Below are positions 56,418-64,000 of a stretch of DNA of 64,000 bases, piece after piece (positions within the stretch are counted from its first letter, which is position 1; every line of letters begins with the position of its first letter). The DNA comes from Acidobacteriaceae bacterium KBS 83 (GTDB lineage: Bacteria > Acidobacteriota > Terriglobia > Terriglobales > Acidobacteriaceae). The notes below the pieces were generated by a model, which had not been told where the DNA came from, did no database searches, and saw only the letters and a program-made list of their open reading frames with translations. The position numbers and the translations under genes are program-made. The stretch spans positions 19,555 through 83,554 of the forward strand of contig KB906735.1 in assembly GCA_000381585.1 (NCBI GenBank), given 5' to 3'.

Positions 56418-57464
56418 GTGATCAAAATGGGCGTGATCGGCTATGGGTACTGGGGACCTAACTTAGTGAGGAACCTTTTCGAAGTGCCCGAGACACAGGT
56501 GGTCGCTGTCAGCGATATGCGTGAGGAGAGGCTTGGCCTAGTGAAGAGCCGCTATCCCTCGGTTCGGGTATCGACAGACCTTCGCACTTTGCTCGACGAT
56601 CCTTCCATCGACGCCATCGCGATTGCCACTCCCGTGTCCACCCACTACGACCTCGCGCTGCGCGCGCTGCAAAGCGGCAAGCATGTCATGGTCGAAAAAC
56701 CGATGACCTCTTCAACAGAACAGGCGCTCAGACTTATCGAGGAAGCCGACCGCCGTGGCCTTACGCTCATGGTCGATCACACCTTCGTCTATACCGGCGC
56801 GGTTCGGAAGATTAAGGAAATCGTCGAACAGGGCCGTCTCGGTGATATCTACTATTACGACTCCACCCGCGTGAACCTCGGGCTCTTTCAGCACGATGTC
56901 GATGTCCTATGGGATCTCGCCGTGCACGATCTGTCGATCATGAACTACATCCTGCCGAACAGCCCCTGCGCTGTGGCCGCCACCGGGATCAATCACATCA
57001 GCGGGGGTACGGAGAATCTCGCCTACCTCACTATGTTCTTCGAGGACAACACCATCGGCCACGTCAATGTGAACTGGCTCTCTCCGGTAAAGGTGCGCCG
57101 CACCCTCATCGGCGGAAGCAAGCAGATGATCGTCTACGACGACATGGAGCCCAGCGAAAAGGTCAAGATCTATGACAAGGGCATCACCGTCAGCAATGGC
57201 CCCGACAGTATCTACAAGGCTATGGTGGGATACCGCTCCGGCGATATGTTCGCGCCGCAGCTCGATGTCTCCGAAGCGCTGAGGGTGGAGATCCAGCACT
57301 TTGTTGACTGCATCGAGAGTGGTCGCGAACCCATCACCGGAGGACGTGCCGGTCTGCAGGTTGTGCGGCTGCTCGAGAGCGCCTCGCGCTCCATGAAGCA
57401 TCGCGGCCGCCTTGTCGAGCTCGAGCCGGATGGTCTCGGCGTGCTCGCGGGAGCAACGGCATGA
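56418..57464 (+). CDS. Gfo/Idh/MocA-family sugar-nucleotide oxidoreductase (WbpB/WlbA-like)
   Basis: The 348-residue protein starts at GTG 56418 after GGGAGGAAG. The N-terminal Rossmann motif is GVIGYGYWGPNLVRN (residues 5-19), followed by the family VMVEKPM (about 91-97) and the substrate-side WDLAVHDLSIMNYIL (about 164-178). Relatives oxidise C3 of UDP-GlcNAc-type uronic sugars with NAD. The next two genes resemble the acetyltransferase and aminotransferase of the same route, which supports this. The four-base overlap with the next gene shows coupling. Confidence 0.88.
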   Translation: MIKMGVIGYGYWGPNLVRNLFEVPETQVVAVSDMREERLGLVKSRYPSVRVSTDLRTLLDDPSIDAIAIATPVSTHYDLALRALQSGKHVMVEKPMTSSTEQALRLIEEADRRGLTLMVDHTFVYTGAVRKIKEIVEQGRLGDIYYYDSTRVNLGLFQHDVDVLWDLAVHDLSIMNYILPNSPCAVAATGINHISGGTENLAYLTMFFEDNTIGHVNVNWLSPVKVRRTLIGGSKQMIVYDDMEPSEKVKIYDKGITVSNGPDSIYKAMVGYRSGDMFAPQLDVSEALRVEIQHFVDCIESGREPITGGRAGLQVVRLLESASRSMKHRGRLVELEPDGLGVLAGATA

Positions 57465-58015
57465 GCGCGACATTCGCGATTGACATGACCACCCAGGCGC
57501 CTTCGAGCTTCGACGCTCCCCAGGCGGACTTCTGCCGCATCGCTCCCGACGTCCAGTTCGGGGAGAATGTGCGTCTCTTCGGCTTTGTGAACCTCTATGG
57601 CTGTTCGATCGGCGACAACACCAAGGTCGGGGTCTTCGTCGAAATCCAGAAGAACGCAACCGTTGGGCGCAACGTCAAGATCTCCAGTCACACCTTCGTC
57701 TGCGAGGGCGTGCAGATCGAAGACGAGGTCTTCATCGGTCATAACGTCTCCTTCATCAACGACAAATTTCCTCGCGGCACCAATCCTGACGGCAAGTTGC
57801 AGACCGAAGCGGACTGGCAGGTCGTCCCGACTGTCGTCAAGCGCGGCGCCTCGATCGGCACCGGCAGCACCATCCTGTGCGGGGTCACGATCGGCGAGGG
57901 CGCCATGGTTGGCGCAGGCAGCGTCGTGACGCGGGATGTCGCTCCGCATACGATCGTCGCCGGCGTTCCCGCCCGCGAACTCAAATCCACTTCCACATCA
58001 TTGGGGCAAGAATGA
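57461..58015 (+). CDS. Left-handed beta-helix N-acetyltransferase (WbpD/WlbB-like)
   Basis: The 184-residue protein consists of hexapeptide repeats (for example IGDNTKVGVFVEIQKNATVG and IGTGSTILCGVTIGEG) and holds the SFINDKFPR loop typical of UDP-3-amino-sugar N-acetyltransferases of the WbpD group. It ends with VAGVPAREL, the usual C-terminus of this fold. It should acetylate the amine made by the aminotransferase encoded next. It overlaps both neighbours by 4 bp (ATGA). Confidence 0.87.
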   Translation: MSATFAIDMTTQAPSSFDAPQADFCRIAPDVQFGENVRLFGFVNLYGCSIGDNTKVGVFVEIQKNATVGRNVKISSHTFVCEGVQIEDEVFIGHNVSFINDKFPRGTNPDGKLQTEADWQVVPTVVKRGASIGTGSTILCGVTIGEGAMVGAGSVVTRDVAPHTIVAGVPARELKSTSTSLGQE

Positions 58016-59118
58016 AAATTCCGTTTGTCGATCTGTCAGCCATGCACCGCCCGCTCGAGCCGGAGTTTCTCGAGGTCTTCACCCGTGTTCTCAGAAGCTC
58101 AGCCTTTGTGCTCGGACCTGAAGTCAAACAGTTTGAAGACGCCTTCGCCGCTTACGTCGGTACCAGCCACTGCGTCGCTCTCACGAACGGGACAGCAGCC
58201 CTGCATCTCACTCTTCTCGCGCTCGATATCAAGCCCGGCGACGAGGTCATCACGGTCCCGCACACATTTATCGCCACCGCCGAAGCCATCTCCGCAGTCG
58301 GCGCGCGCCCCGTATTCGTCGATATCGATCCCGTCTCCTACACCATGGATCCAGCCCTGCTGGAACGGGCCATCACTCCCCGCACCCGCGCCATCCTCCC
58401 CGTTCACCTGTACGGGCAGACAGCGGATATGGATGCCATTCTCGAAATCGCCAACCGGCACGCCATCCCGGTGATCGAGGATGCATGCCAGGCCCATGGT
58501 GCCGAGTACAAGGGCCGCCGGGCGGGCTCCCTCGCTGTCGCCGGCTGCTTCAGCTTCTATCCGGGAAAAAACCTCGGTGCCTGCGGCGAAGGCGGCGCAG
58601 TCACTACCGACGATCCCGAGCTCGCGCATCGCGTCCGGATGTGGCGCGATCACGGTTCCAAACAGAAATACGTGCACCAATTCCCCGGGCTCAATATGCG
58701 AATGGATGGCGTCCAGGGCGGCATCCTCGCCGTCAAGCTTCAGCACCTCGATCGCTGGAATGAGCAGCGCCGGCAGGCGGCAGCCCAGTACCAAGTCGCA
58801 CTGGCGGGCAGCGATATCATCCTTCCCGCAGAGATGCCCTGGGGCAAACACGTCTATCACCTCTACGTCATCCAGGCGGATGATCGCGAAGGGCTGCGAC
58901 GTCGTCTTGAGGCAGCCGGAATCGAGTCTGGTCTGCACTATCCCATTCCGCTCCACCTTCAGGAGGCCTATCGTTTCCTGGGTTACCAGCAGGGCAGCTT
59001 CCCGGTGACCGAAGCGGTGGTCGGCCGCATTCTTTCCCTTCCCATGTACCCCGGCATCTCGACCGATGCGGTAGCTCGCGTCGCAGAAGAGATCATGGAG
59101 ACATCCAATGTCGCCTGA
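58012..59118 (+). CDS. DegT/DnrJ/EryC1 aminotransferase (WbpE-like)
   Basis: From ATG 58012 (overlapping the previous stop) the protein has 368 residues. PLP-enzyme features: NGTAALHLTLLAL near residue 65, VIEDACQAHGA (about 158-168) with the Asp that contacts the pyridine N, and FSFYPGKNLGACGEGGA with the Schiff-base Lys (about 188). The VDLSAMHRPLEPEF start is typical of WbpE-type 3-aminotransferases. With the two genes before it this makes the WbpB-D-E set for 3-acetamido sugars. Confidence 0.9.
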   Translation: MKIPFVDLSAMHRPLEPEFLEVFTRVLRSSAFVLGPEVKQFEDAFAAYVGTSHCVALTNGTAALHLTLLALDIKPGDEVITVPHTFIATAEAISAVGARPVFVDIDPVSYTMDPALLERAITPRTRAILPVHLYGQTADMDAILEIANRHAIPVIEDACQAHGAEYKGRRAGSLAVAGCFSFYPGKNLGACGEGGAVTTDDPELAHRVRMWRDHGSKQKYVHQFPGLNMRMDGVQGGILAVKLQHLDRWNEQRRQAAAQYQVALAGSDIILPAEMPWGKHVYHLYVIQADDREGLRRRLEAAGIESGLHYPIPLHLQEAYRFLGYQQGSFPVTEAVVGRILSLPMYPGISTDAVARVAEEIMETSNVA

Positions 59119-59839
59119 GGCGCTCTCCGAAAGCCCGCGCACTGTTGCTGCGGTCTTCGGCCAGGCAGAGGTACGCCCGGATCCGGCATGGGAGTGGGAG
59201 TACGCCGCCCATCTGAAGCGTACCCACTCCCCCGCTGAACTGCTGGCGCTCTTCTCCGAGTATCGCCATGCAGAAGGCGCCTTCGAATCGCAGCTGCGCC
59301 GCATCCTCTTCCGCGCCATGTGCCGGCGGTGTGGCCACGGATTGCAAGTCGGCCCCGGAGTTGTGGTCAAGCATCCGGAAACCATGGAATTTGGCGACCA
59401 AGTCTTCATCGGCGCTCAAACCATGATCCAGGGCCGCTTCGACGGCATCTGCAACATCGGCAATCACGTTTGGATTGGGCCGCACTCCTATTTCGACGCC
59501 CGCCATCTCGTGATCGAAGGCTACGTGGGCTGGGGTCCGGGCGCCAAAGTTCTCGGCTCTGCGCACACCGGTGATCCTATCGACCTGCCGATCATCGCAA
59601 CAGCCCTAGTGATCAAGCCCGTCGTCATTGGCTATGGCGCCGACATCGGTACCAACGCCACGATCCTCCCCGGCGTCCGGATCGGCGCCCAGTCGATCAT
59701 CGGAGCCGGCGCCGTCGTCACCGGCAACATCCCGGAGTACGCGATCGCGGCGGGCGTGCCTGCACGCGTCACACGGATGCGGAACGGATCAGAACTCTGC
59801 CGCGATGCGGCCGACAGCAATGAGGAGAGCGGCAGGTAG
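59108..59839 (+). CDS. Hexapeptide-repeat acyltransferase (WbbJ/maltose-acetyltransferase-like)
   Basis: The 243-residue protein has a helical N-terminal domain (to about residue 75) and a left-handed beta-helix with GDQVFIGAQTMIQG, IGNHVWIGPHSYF, a probable catalytic His in LGSAHTGDP, and TNATILPGVRIGAQSIIGAGAVVTG. It ends with AAGVPARVTR. This is a second acetyltransferase in the same operon, distinct from the WbpD-like one. It may O-acetylate or N-acetylate another sugar. It overlaps the aminotransferase gene by 11 bp. Confidence 0.85.
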   Translation: MSPEALSESPRTVAAVFGQAEVRPDPAWEWEYAAHLKRTHSPAELLALFSEYRHAEGAFESQLRRILFRAMCRRCGHGLQVGPGVVVKHPETMEFGDQVFIGAQTMIQGRFDGICNIGNHVWIGPHSYFDARHLVIEGYVGWGPGAKVLGSAHTGDPIDLPIIATALVIKPVVIGYGADIGTNATILPGVRIGAQSIIGAGAVVTGNIPEYAIAAGVPARVTRMRNGSELCRDAADSNEESGR

Positions 59840-59867
59840 TCAGATGCACGCTCCCGAGAGAGGCGAG

Positions 59868-60851
59868 ATGAACTCCATTGAAGGTGCAAAGATTCTGATC
59901 ACCGGGGGCGCCGGTTTTATGGGCAGCACTACCGCGGATCAGTTACTCGACCAAGGTGCCGCGGAAATCCGCGTGCTCGACAACTTTGTCCGCGGCTGCC
60001 ACCGCAATTTGGAACGCGCGCGATGCACTGGACGCCTCCAGGTTCTCGAAGGTGACATCCGCAACAAGACCACCGTAGACGATGCCGTCGCTGGTGTGGA
60101 CTATATCTTTCACCTTGCCGCACTGCGCATCACGCGCTGCGCCGAAGCGCCTTCTGAAGCAGTGGAAGTGCTGATGAATGGCACATCGCATGTGCTCGAA
60201 TCCGCCGTGCGCCACAAGGTACACAAGATCGTTGCCGCATCCTCGGCGTCCGTCTACGGCAATCCCAGCTACCTGCCCATGGATGAAGAGCATCCCTTCA
60301 ACAATCGAACGCTCTACGGCGCCGGCAAGATCGCCAACGAGCAGATGCTTCGCGCCTACAACGAGATGTTTGGGCTGCCTTATGTAGCGCTGCGCTACTT
60401 TAATATCTATGGGCCGCGCATGGATCTGGACGGCGTCTACACCGAAGTCCTTGTCCGCTGGATGGACGCGATCGAAGCCGGAGAGGCTCCGCGTATCTTC
60501 GGCGACGGCACTCAGTCCATGGACTTCGTCTATATCGAAGACGTCGCTCGCGCCAACCTCGCCGCGCTCGTCTCCGATGTCACAGACGAATTCTTCAATG
60601 TCGGTACAGGCATCCAGACCACGCTCAAAGAGCTTTGCGAAATTCTTTTGCGCATTACCGGCTCGTCGCTGAAACCCGAGTACCGCGAGGCCCGCAAGGT
60701 GAACAATGTGCAGGCGCGCCGCGCCGCGGTCGACAAAGCCGCTCGTCTGCTTGGCTTCAACGCCCAGGTAAAGCTTGAAGACGGACTTCGCTCCCTGCTT
60801 GCATGGCGCGAAGAGGCAAAGGCCGAGTCCATGGTAGGAGAGTCACGATGA
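59868..60851 (+). CDS. NAD-dependent sugar epimerase/dehydratase (extended SDR)
   Basis: From ATG 59868 the protein has 327 residues; ATG 59844 is also possible. It shows the NAD motif GGAGFMGS (about residues 12-19), HLAALRITRCAEAP, ASSASVYG, catalytic YGAGK (Tyr about 147, Lys about 151) and RYFNIYGPRM. This fits UDP-sugar 4-epimerases and related dehydratases. It is coupled to an aminotransferase gene by ATGA overlap, so it may supply that enzyme's keto sugar or set the sugar's C4 configuration. Confidence 0.88.
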   Translation: MNSIEGAKILITGGAGFMGSTTADQLLDQGAAEIRVLDNFVRGCHRNLERARCTGRLQVLEGDIRNKTTVDDAVAGVDYIFHLAALRITRCAEAPSEAVEVLMNGTSHVLESAVRHKVHKIVAASSASVYGNPSYLPMDEEHPFNNRTLYGAGKIANEQMLRAYNEMFGLPYVALRYFNIYGPRMDLDGVYTEVLVRWMDAIEAGEAPRIFGDGTQSMDFVYIEDVARANLAALVSDVTDEFFNVGTGIQTTLKELCEILLRITGSSLKPEYREARKVNNVQARRAAVDKAARLLGFNAQVKLEDGLRSLLAWREEAKAESMVGESR

Positions 60852-62017
60852 GCACACTTGTTGCGGCCACAACACCAACAACCCCGATGATCCCCGTAGC
60901 ACGGCCCTCCATCGGCGAACGGGAAGAACTGGCGGTCCTCGAGGTCCTGCGCTCCGGCTGGATCACGCAGGGCCCCCGGGTCGCCGAATTTGAGCGCGCC
61001 TTCTCCGCCTACATCGGCTGCCGTCACGCCATCGCCGTCTCCTCCTGCACCACGGCCCTGCGGTTGGCGCTGCTTGCTCAAGGCATCGGTCCGGGTGATG
61101 AGGTGATCTGCCCTAGTCTCAGCTTCATCGCCACGGCCAATTCGATCGCCTCGACCGGCGCGACGCCGATCTTCGCCGATATCGACCCCGAAACTTATAA
61201 CCTTGATCCGCTGCAGTTGGAAAGCCTCATCACAGAGCGCACACGAGCCATCCTGATTGTTCATCAGATCGGTCTCGCAGCTGAGATGAACGCCCTCTCA
61301 GCGATCGCGCAGCGTCACTCTCTGCCCATCATCGAAGACGCTGCGTGCGCGATTGGTTCCGGCTATAACAACGAGCTGATCGGCCGCCCCATCGGCCGCA
61401 TAGCTTGCTTCAGCTTTCATCCGCGCAAGATCCTCACCACCGGTGAAGGCGGCATGATCACTACCGATGAGGACGAGCTTGCCGAGCGTCTGCGGCGTCT
61501 GCGGCAGCATGCCATGAGCGTCTCTGACGTGGCGCGCCACAATGCGCGAACCATTGCTACCGAGACCTATGACGAGGTCGGCTACAACTACCGCATGACT
61601 GACATTCAGGCGGCGATCGGCCTCGTTCAGCTCGATCGGCTCCCCGGCTTTCTGGCGCGCCGCCGCGCGTTAGCGGCCCGTTACACCCAGGCTCTGCAAT
61701 CGATCTCGTGGCTCGAGTGCCCCACCGTCCCGGCGAACTGTGAGCACAACTACCAGTCCTACATGCTTCGCTTGACGGATGGCACACCGGGCACGCGCGA
61801 CAGCATCATGCAGACATTGCTCGAACAGAACATCTCAACCCGCCGCTCGATCATGGCTATCCACCGCGAGGCTCCCTACCGCTCCACCCGCTGGGAGGCC
61901 AGTCTGTCGGTGACAAACCGCATCACCGAAACCGGCTTCATTCTTCCCCTCTACCACGAGATGACAGAAGAAGATCAGGACCGCGTCGTTGACGCCCTCC
62001 ACAGCATCCAGCTCTGA
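60848..62017 (+). CDS. Second DegT/DnrJ/EryC1 aminotransferase
   Basis: From ATG 60848 (ATGA overlap) the protein has 389 residues. PLP-enzyme features are SSCTTALRLAL, IEDAACAIGSGY and FSFHPRKILTTGEGGM with the Schiff-base Lys (about residue 192). It differs clearly from the WbpE-like enzyme at 58012, being closer to the ArnB/PglE/PseC side of the family. With the epimerase/dehydratase before it, it may make a second amino sugar, for example a 4-amino sugar. It is last in the operon; no clear terminator follows. Confidence 0.88.
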   Translation: MSTLVAATTPTTPMIPVARPSIGEREELAVLEVLRSGWITQGPRVAEFERAFSAYIGCRHAIAVSSCTTALRLALLAQGIGPGDEVICPSLSFIATANSIASTGATPIFADIDPETYNLDPLQLESLITERTRAILIVHQIGLAAEMNALSAIAQRHSLPIIEDAACAIGSGYNNELIGRPIGRIACFSFHPRKILTTGEGGMITTDEDELAERLRRLRQHAMSVSDVARHNARTIATETYDEVGYNYRMTDIQAAIGLVQLDRLPGFLARRRALAARYTQALQSISWLECPTVPANCEHNYQSYMLRLTDGTPGTRDSIMQTLLEQNISTRRSIMAIHREAPYRSTRWEASLSVTNRITETGFILPLYHEMTEEDQDRVVDALHSIQL

Positions 62018-62474
62018 AGCGCGGGACACAAAAGCACATCAGCTCATGCATATGTCCCGTGGTATCGCACGTCGCCCTTGGCGCTTCCGGGTAGTAGTTC
62101 TGGAATTCGTCGGGCTAGGGGCCCTCTTCTCACGGTGAGATATTGCCGATACATCCAAGTCTGAATCTGCTTTTCCGTGCCTAATCCTAAAACGATGGGA
62201 TGCGTCCCAGGTCTTCCCTGACGTGAACTTATACACGGGCGTCGCCGGACGAATTCGCGACTGTCCGATGCTTGTAATCGAGCCGGTTTTGGGTAGACGG
62301 ACTACGCTGCGGTATACGTTTCGGCTGGTCCGTGACTCGGCAGCAAAGCTCTGTGCAGTCATCTGTTCGAGAGTGTATGGTCCGCCGTTTGACTGTAAGG
62401 AAGAGCTGAAGAACGAGAGAGGCAGTCTGCGCAAATGTATCCTGCTTACTTAGGACTCAACCATCAGCAACGCT
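62018..62474. other. Intergenic region between converging genes, no convincing gene
   Basis: About 460 bp. A minus-strand frame (62039-62434, 131 codons) and a plus-strand frame (62223-62453) exist, but both have Arg/Ser-rich composition, no good ribosome site and no motif I know. I see no clear terminator hairpin for the aminotransferase operon. Confidence 0.4.
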
Positions 62475-64000
62475 CTACCAGAGCGCTGCCTTCTCCTTCA
62501 GCACAACAACAAACGTGGTGCTGTTCACCGTAGCTCCGTTGGCCGTCGCTATCAGCGTCACGTGATAGGTCTGCGCCACGGTGTTGTAGGTCACGCCGCA
62601 GCCGCTCATCGCCATCGCGCCGACGCCGGTCAGCACCAGCAGCATCAGCGTCCGCAGCATGCCCAGCTTCTTGCGCTTGCGCGCTGCCGCCGTCGCAAGC
62701 ATCCCAATCAGGTTCCACGGCAACATCGCACCGTACGAGATTCCGGAAAGCCCCACGCGCGGAGCCGCAATGCTTGCGGCATTACTGCTGCTGACGTTCA
62801 TCGTCGTGGTCGCTTGGCTATTCGCCACCAGCAGCGATGCCGGCTCGAAGCTGCAGTTTACGTTTGCCGGTAGCTTCTGGCAGTCCAGGTTTACCGTCTG
62901 GCTGAAGCCATTCTTCGGCGTCACCTGCACCGTCACCGGCGATGTCTGGCCGGGCTGCAACTCAACGTCCAAGGTGCTGAGCTGCAATGAGACACTTCCG
63001 TTGCCCGTCGGCGTTGGCGTCGATCCCAGCGTCGAGGTCTGCACCGCGGAGCTGAAGTTCGCAGTCGCGTTGGCACCACTGATCGTAACTGCACGGTTCG
63101 CAGGCGTCATCGCGAAGCCTGACTTCGTCGGCGTCACCGTGTAGCTGCCATTGACCAATCCGGTGAAGCTGTACTGACCGAAGATGTTCGCGGTGACGCT
63201 TGCGGTTTTTGCTCCCGTTAGGCTCACCGTAGCTCCCGAGCCGCCACTCCCGCTAATCGTTCCGCTCAGCGTGAAGGTCTGCGCAGAAGTGAAGTTCGCA
63301 GTCGCGTTGGCGCCACTGATCGTAACTGCACGGTTCGTAGGCGTCATCGCGAAGCCTGACTTCGTCGGCGTCACCGTGTAGCTGCCATTGACCAATCCGG
63401 TGAAGCTGTACGCGCCAAAGATGTTTGCGGTGGTGCTTGCGGTTTTTGCTCCCGTCAAATTCACCGTAGCGCCCGAGCCCCCGCTACCACTGATGGTCCC
63501 GCTCAGTGTAAAGGTCTGCGCGGAAGAGAAATTCGCAGTCGCGTTGGCACCATTGATCGTCACAGCCTGACTTATGGGTGTCATCGCGAAGCCTGACTTC
63601 GTCGGCGTCACCGTGTAGCTGCCATTGACCAATCCGGTGAAGCTGTAGGCGCCAGAGGTGTTCGCGGTGGTGCTTGCGGTTTTTGCTCCCGTCAGATTTA
63701 CCGTCGCCCCCGAGCCACCACTCCCGCTAATCGTTCCGCTCAGCGTGAAGGTCTGCGCAGAAGTGAAGTTCGCAGTCGCGTTGGCGCCACTGATCGTAAC
63801 TGCACGGTTCGCAGGCGTCATCGCGAAGCCTGACTTCGTCGGCGTCACCGTGTAGCTGCCGTTGACCAATCCGGTGAAGCTGTACACGCCAGAGGTGTTT
63901 GCGGTGGTGCTTGCGGTTTTTGCTCCCGTCAAGCTCACCGTTGCGCCCGAGCCGCCGCTCCCGCTAATCGTGCCGCTCAGGGTAAAGGTCTGCCCAGAAG
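62475..64000 (-). CDS. Repeat-rich cell-surface protein, partial (N-terminus beyond right edge)
   Basis: The frame is open through base 64000, so the N-terminus lies outside the window and about 507 C-terminal residues are seen. Nearly identical 79-residue repeats (FTLSGTISGSGGSGATV, then YSFTGLVNGSYTVTPTKSG, then AVTISGANATANF) form a carboxypeptidase-regulatory-like beta-sandwich stalk. After them comes a proline/serine linker (about 62800-63020) with QTVNLDCQKLPANVNCSFEP, a hydrophobic LPWNLIGMLATAAARKRKK and a second hydrophobic helix ending in MSGCG. This anchor-like C-terminus is common in acidobacterial surface proteins. Function unknown. Confidence 0.82.
   Translation of the reverse strand, partial: SGQTFTLSGTISGSGGSGATVSLTGAKTASTTANTSGVYSFTGLVNGSYTVTPTKSGFAMTPANRAVTISGANATANFTSAQTFTLSGTISGSGGSGATVNLTGAKTASTTANTSGAYSFTGLVNGSYTVTPTKSGFAMTPISQAVTINGANATANFSSAQTFTLSGTISGSGGSGATVNLTGAKTASTTANIFGAYSFTGLVNGSYTVTPTKSGFAMTPTNRAVTISGANATANFTSAQTFTLSGTISGSGGSGATVSLTGAKTASVTANIFGQYSFTGLVNGSYTVTPTKSGFAMTPANRAVTISGANATANFSSAVQTSTLGSTPTPTGNGSVSLQLSTLDVELQPGQTSPVTVQVTPKNGFSQTVNLDCQKLPANVNCSFEPASLLVANSQATTTMNVSSSNAASIAAPRVGLSGISYGAMLPWNLIGMLATAAARKRKKLGMLRTLMLLVLTGVGAMAMSGCGVTYNTVAQTYHVTLIATANGATVNSTTFVVVLKEKAALW
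63050..64000 (-). repeat. Near-identical 237-bp tandem coding repeats
   Basis: The string cttgcggtttttgctcccgt begins at about 63198, 63435, 63672 and 63909, exactly 237 bases (79 codons) apart. At least four units are visible and the array continues past the window edge. The high identity at synonymous sites points to recent expansion. Confidence 0.9.

Noticed and set aside
62039..62434. 131-codon minus-strand frame between converging genes
   Set aside because: Composition is Arg/Ser-rich with no motif or ribosome site, and an equally open plus-strand frame overlaps it.
63050..64000. CRISPR-like array
   Set aside because: The 237-bp repeats are directly adjacent, in frame and coding; there are no spacers.

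Overview
The window (about 60% GC, densely coded, no rRNA, tRNA or CRISPR seen) looks like a chromosome segment of an Acidobacteriota member, probably class Terriglobia. The reasons are the acidobacterial-type VWFA-related protein at 5568-6821, several long secreted proteins built from Ig-like repeats, and the general style of the secreted hypotheticals. No taxonomic marker gene is present, so this is inference.

Layout. 1-3828: an Ig-repeat lipoprotein running off the left edge (minus strand). 4509-10313: small envelope or secreted genes (hypothetical, VWFA protein, nucleotidyltransferase-like protein, TPR protein, secreted beta-rich protein). 10409-12145: a Tat-exported multicopper oxidase, converging through a terminator on 12255-16064, a phosphoesterase lipoprotein with eight Ig-like repeats. 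16343-22363: a giant TPR/outer-membrane protein with a glycosyltransferase, divergent from a membrane-protein operon (22363-26601). 26720-32837: GT2, a GH99-like lipoprotein, a Wzx-like flippase with a ParB-like tail, STAS protein, proline-rich protein and a thymidylate-kinase-like protein. 33266-33950: a decayed phosphoesterase copy. 34000-38293: two glycosyltransferases and a secreted beta-helix protein.

38568-62017 is a complete exopolysaccharide (EPS) locus of Wzx/Wzy type. One minus-strand operon (48801 down to 38568) encodes the initiating sugar transferase, flippase, three glycosyltransferases, a polymerase/ligase, a FemAB-like acyltransferase and a deacetylase. A second (54892 to 50504, perhaps to 49245) encodes export protein, beta-barrel, chain-length protein, BY-kinase and a second multicopper oxidase. 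A sigma-54 activator of the AAA+/Fis type lies at 55198-56253. It is followed by a plus-strand operon (56418-62017) for nucleotide-amino-sugar synthesis (WbpB/WbpD/WbpE-like set plus acetyltransferase, epimerase and second aminotransferase). 62475-64000 is the C-terminal part of another repeat protein, with 237-bp repeats.

The main new observation is regulatory. Well-spaced sigma-54 (-24/-12) promoters lie in front of all three EPS operons. An 8-4-8 inverted repeat GTATGCAA-N4-TTGCGTA(C/G) occurs upstream of two of them. The same half-site (GTA(A)YGCAA) forms a helically phased array in the divergent promoter at 22117-22267, and a related pair lies upstream of the beta-helix gene. This suggests that the local activator controls EPS synthesis, secretion and processing genes across more than 30 kb.
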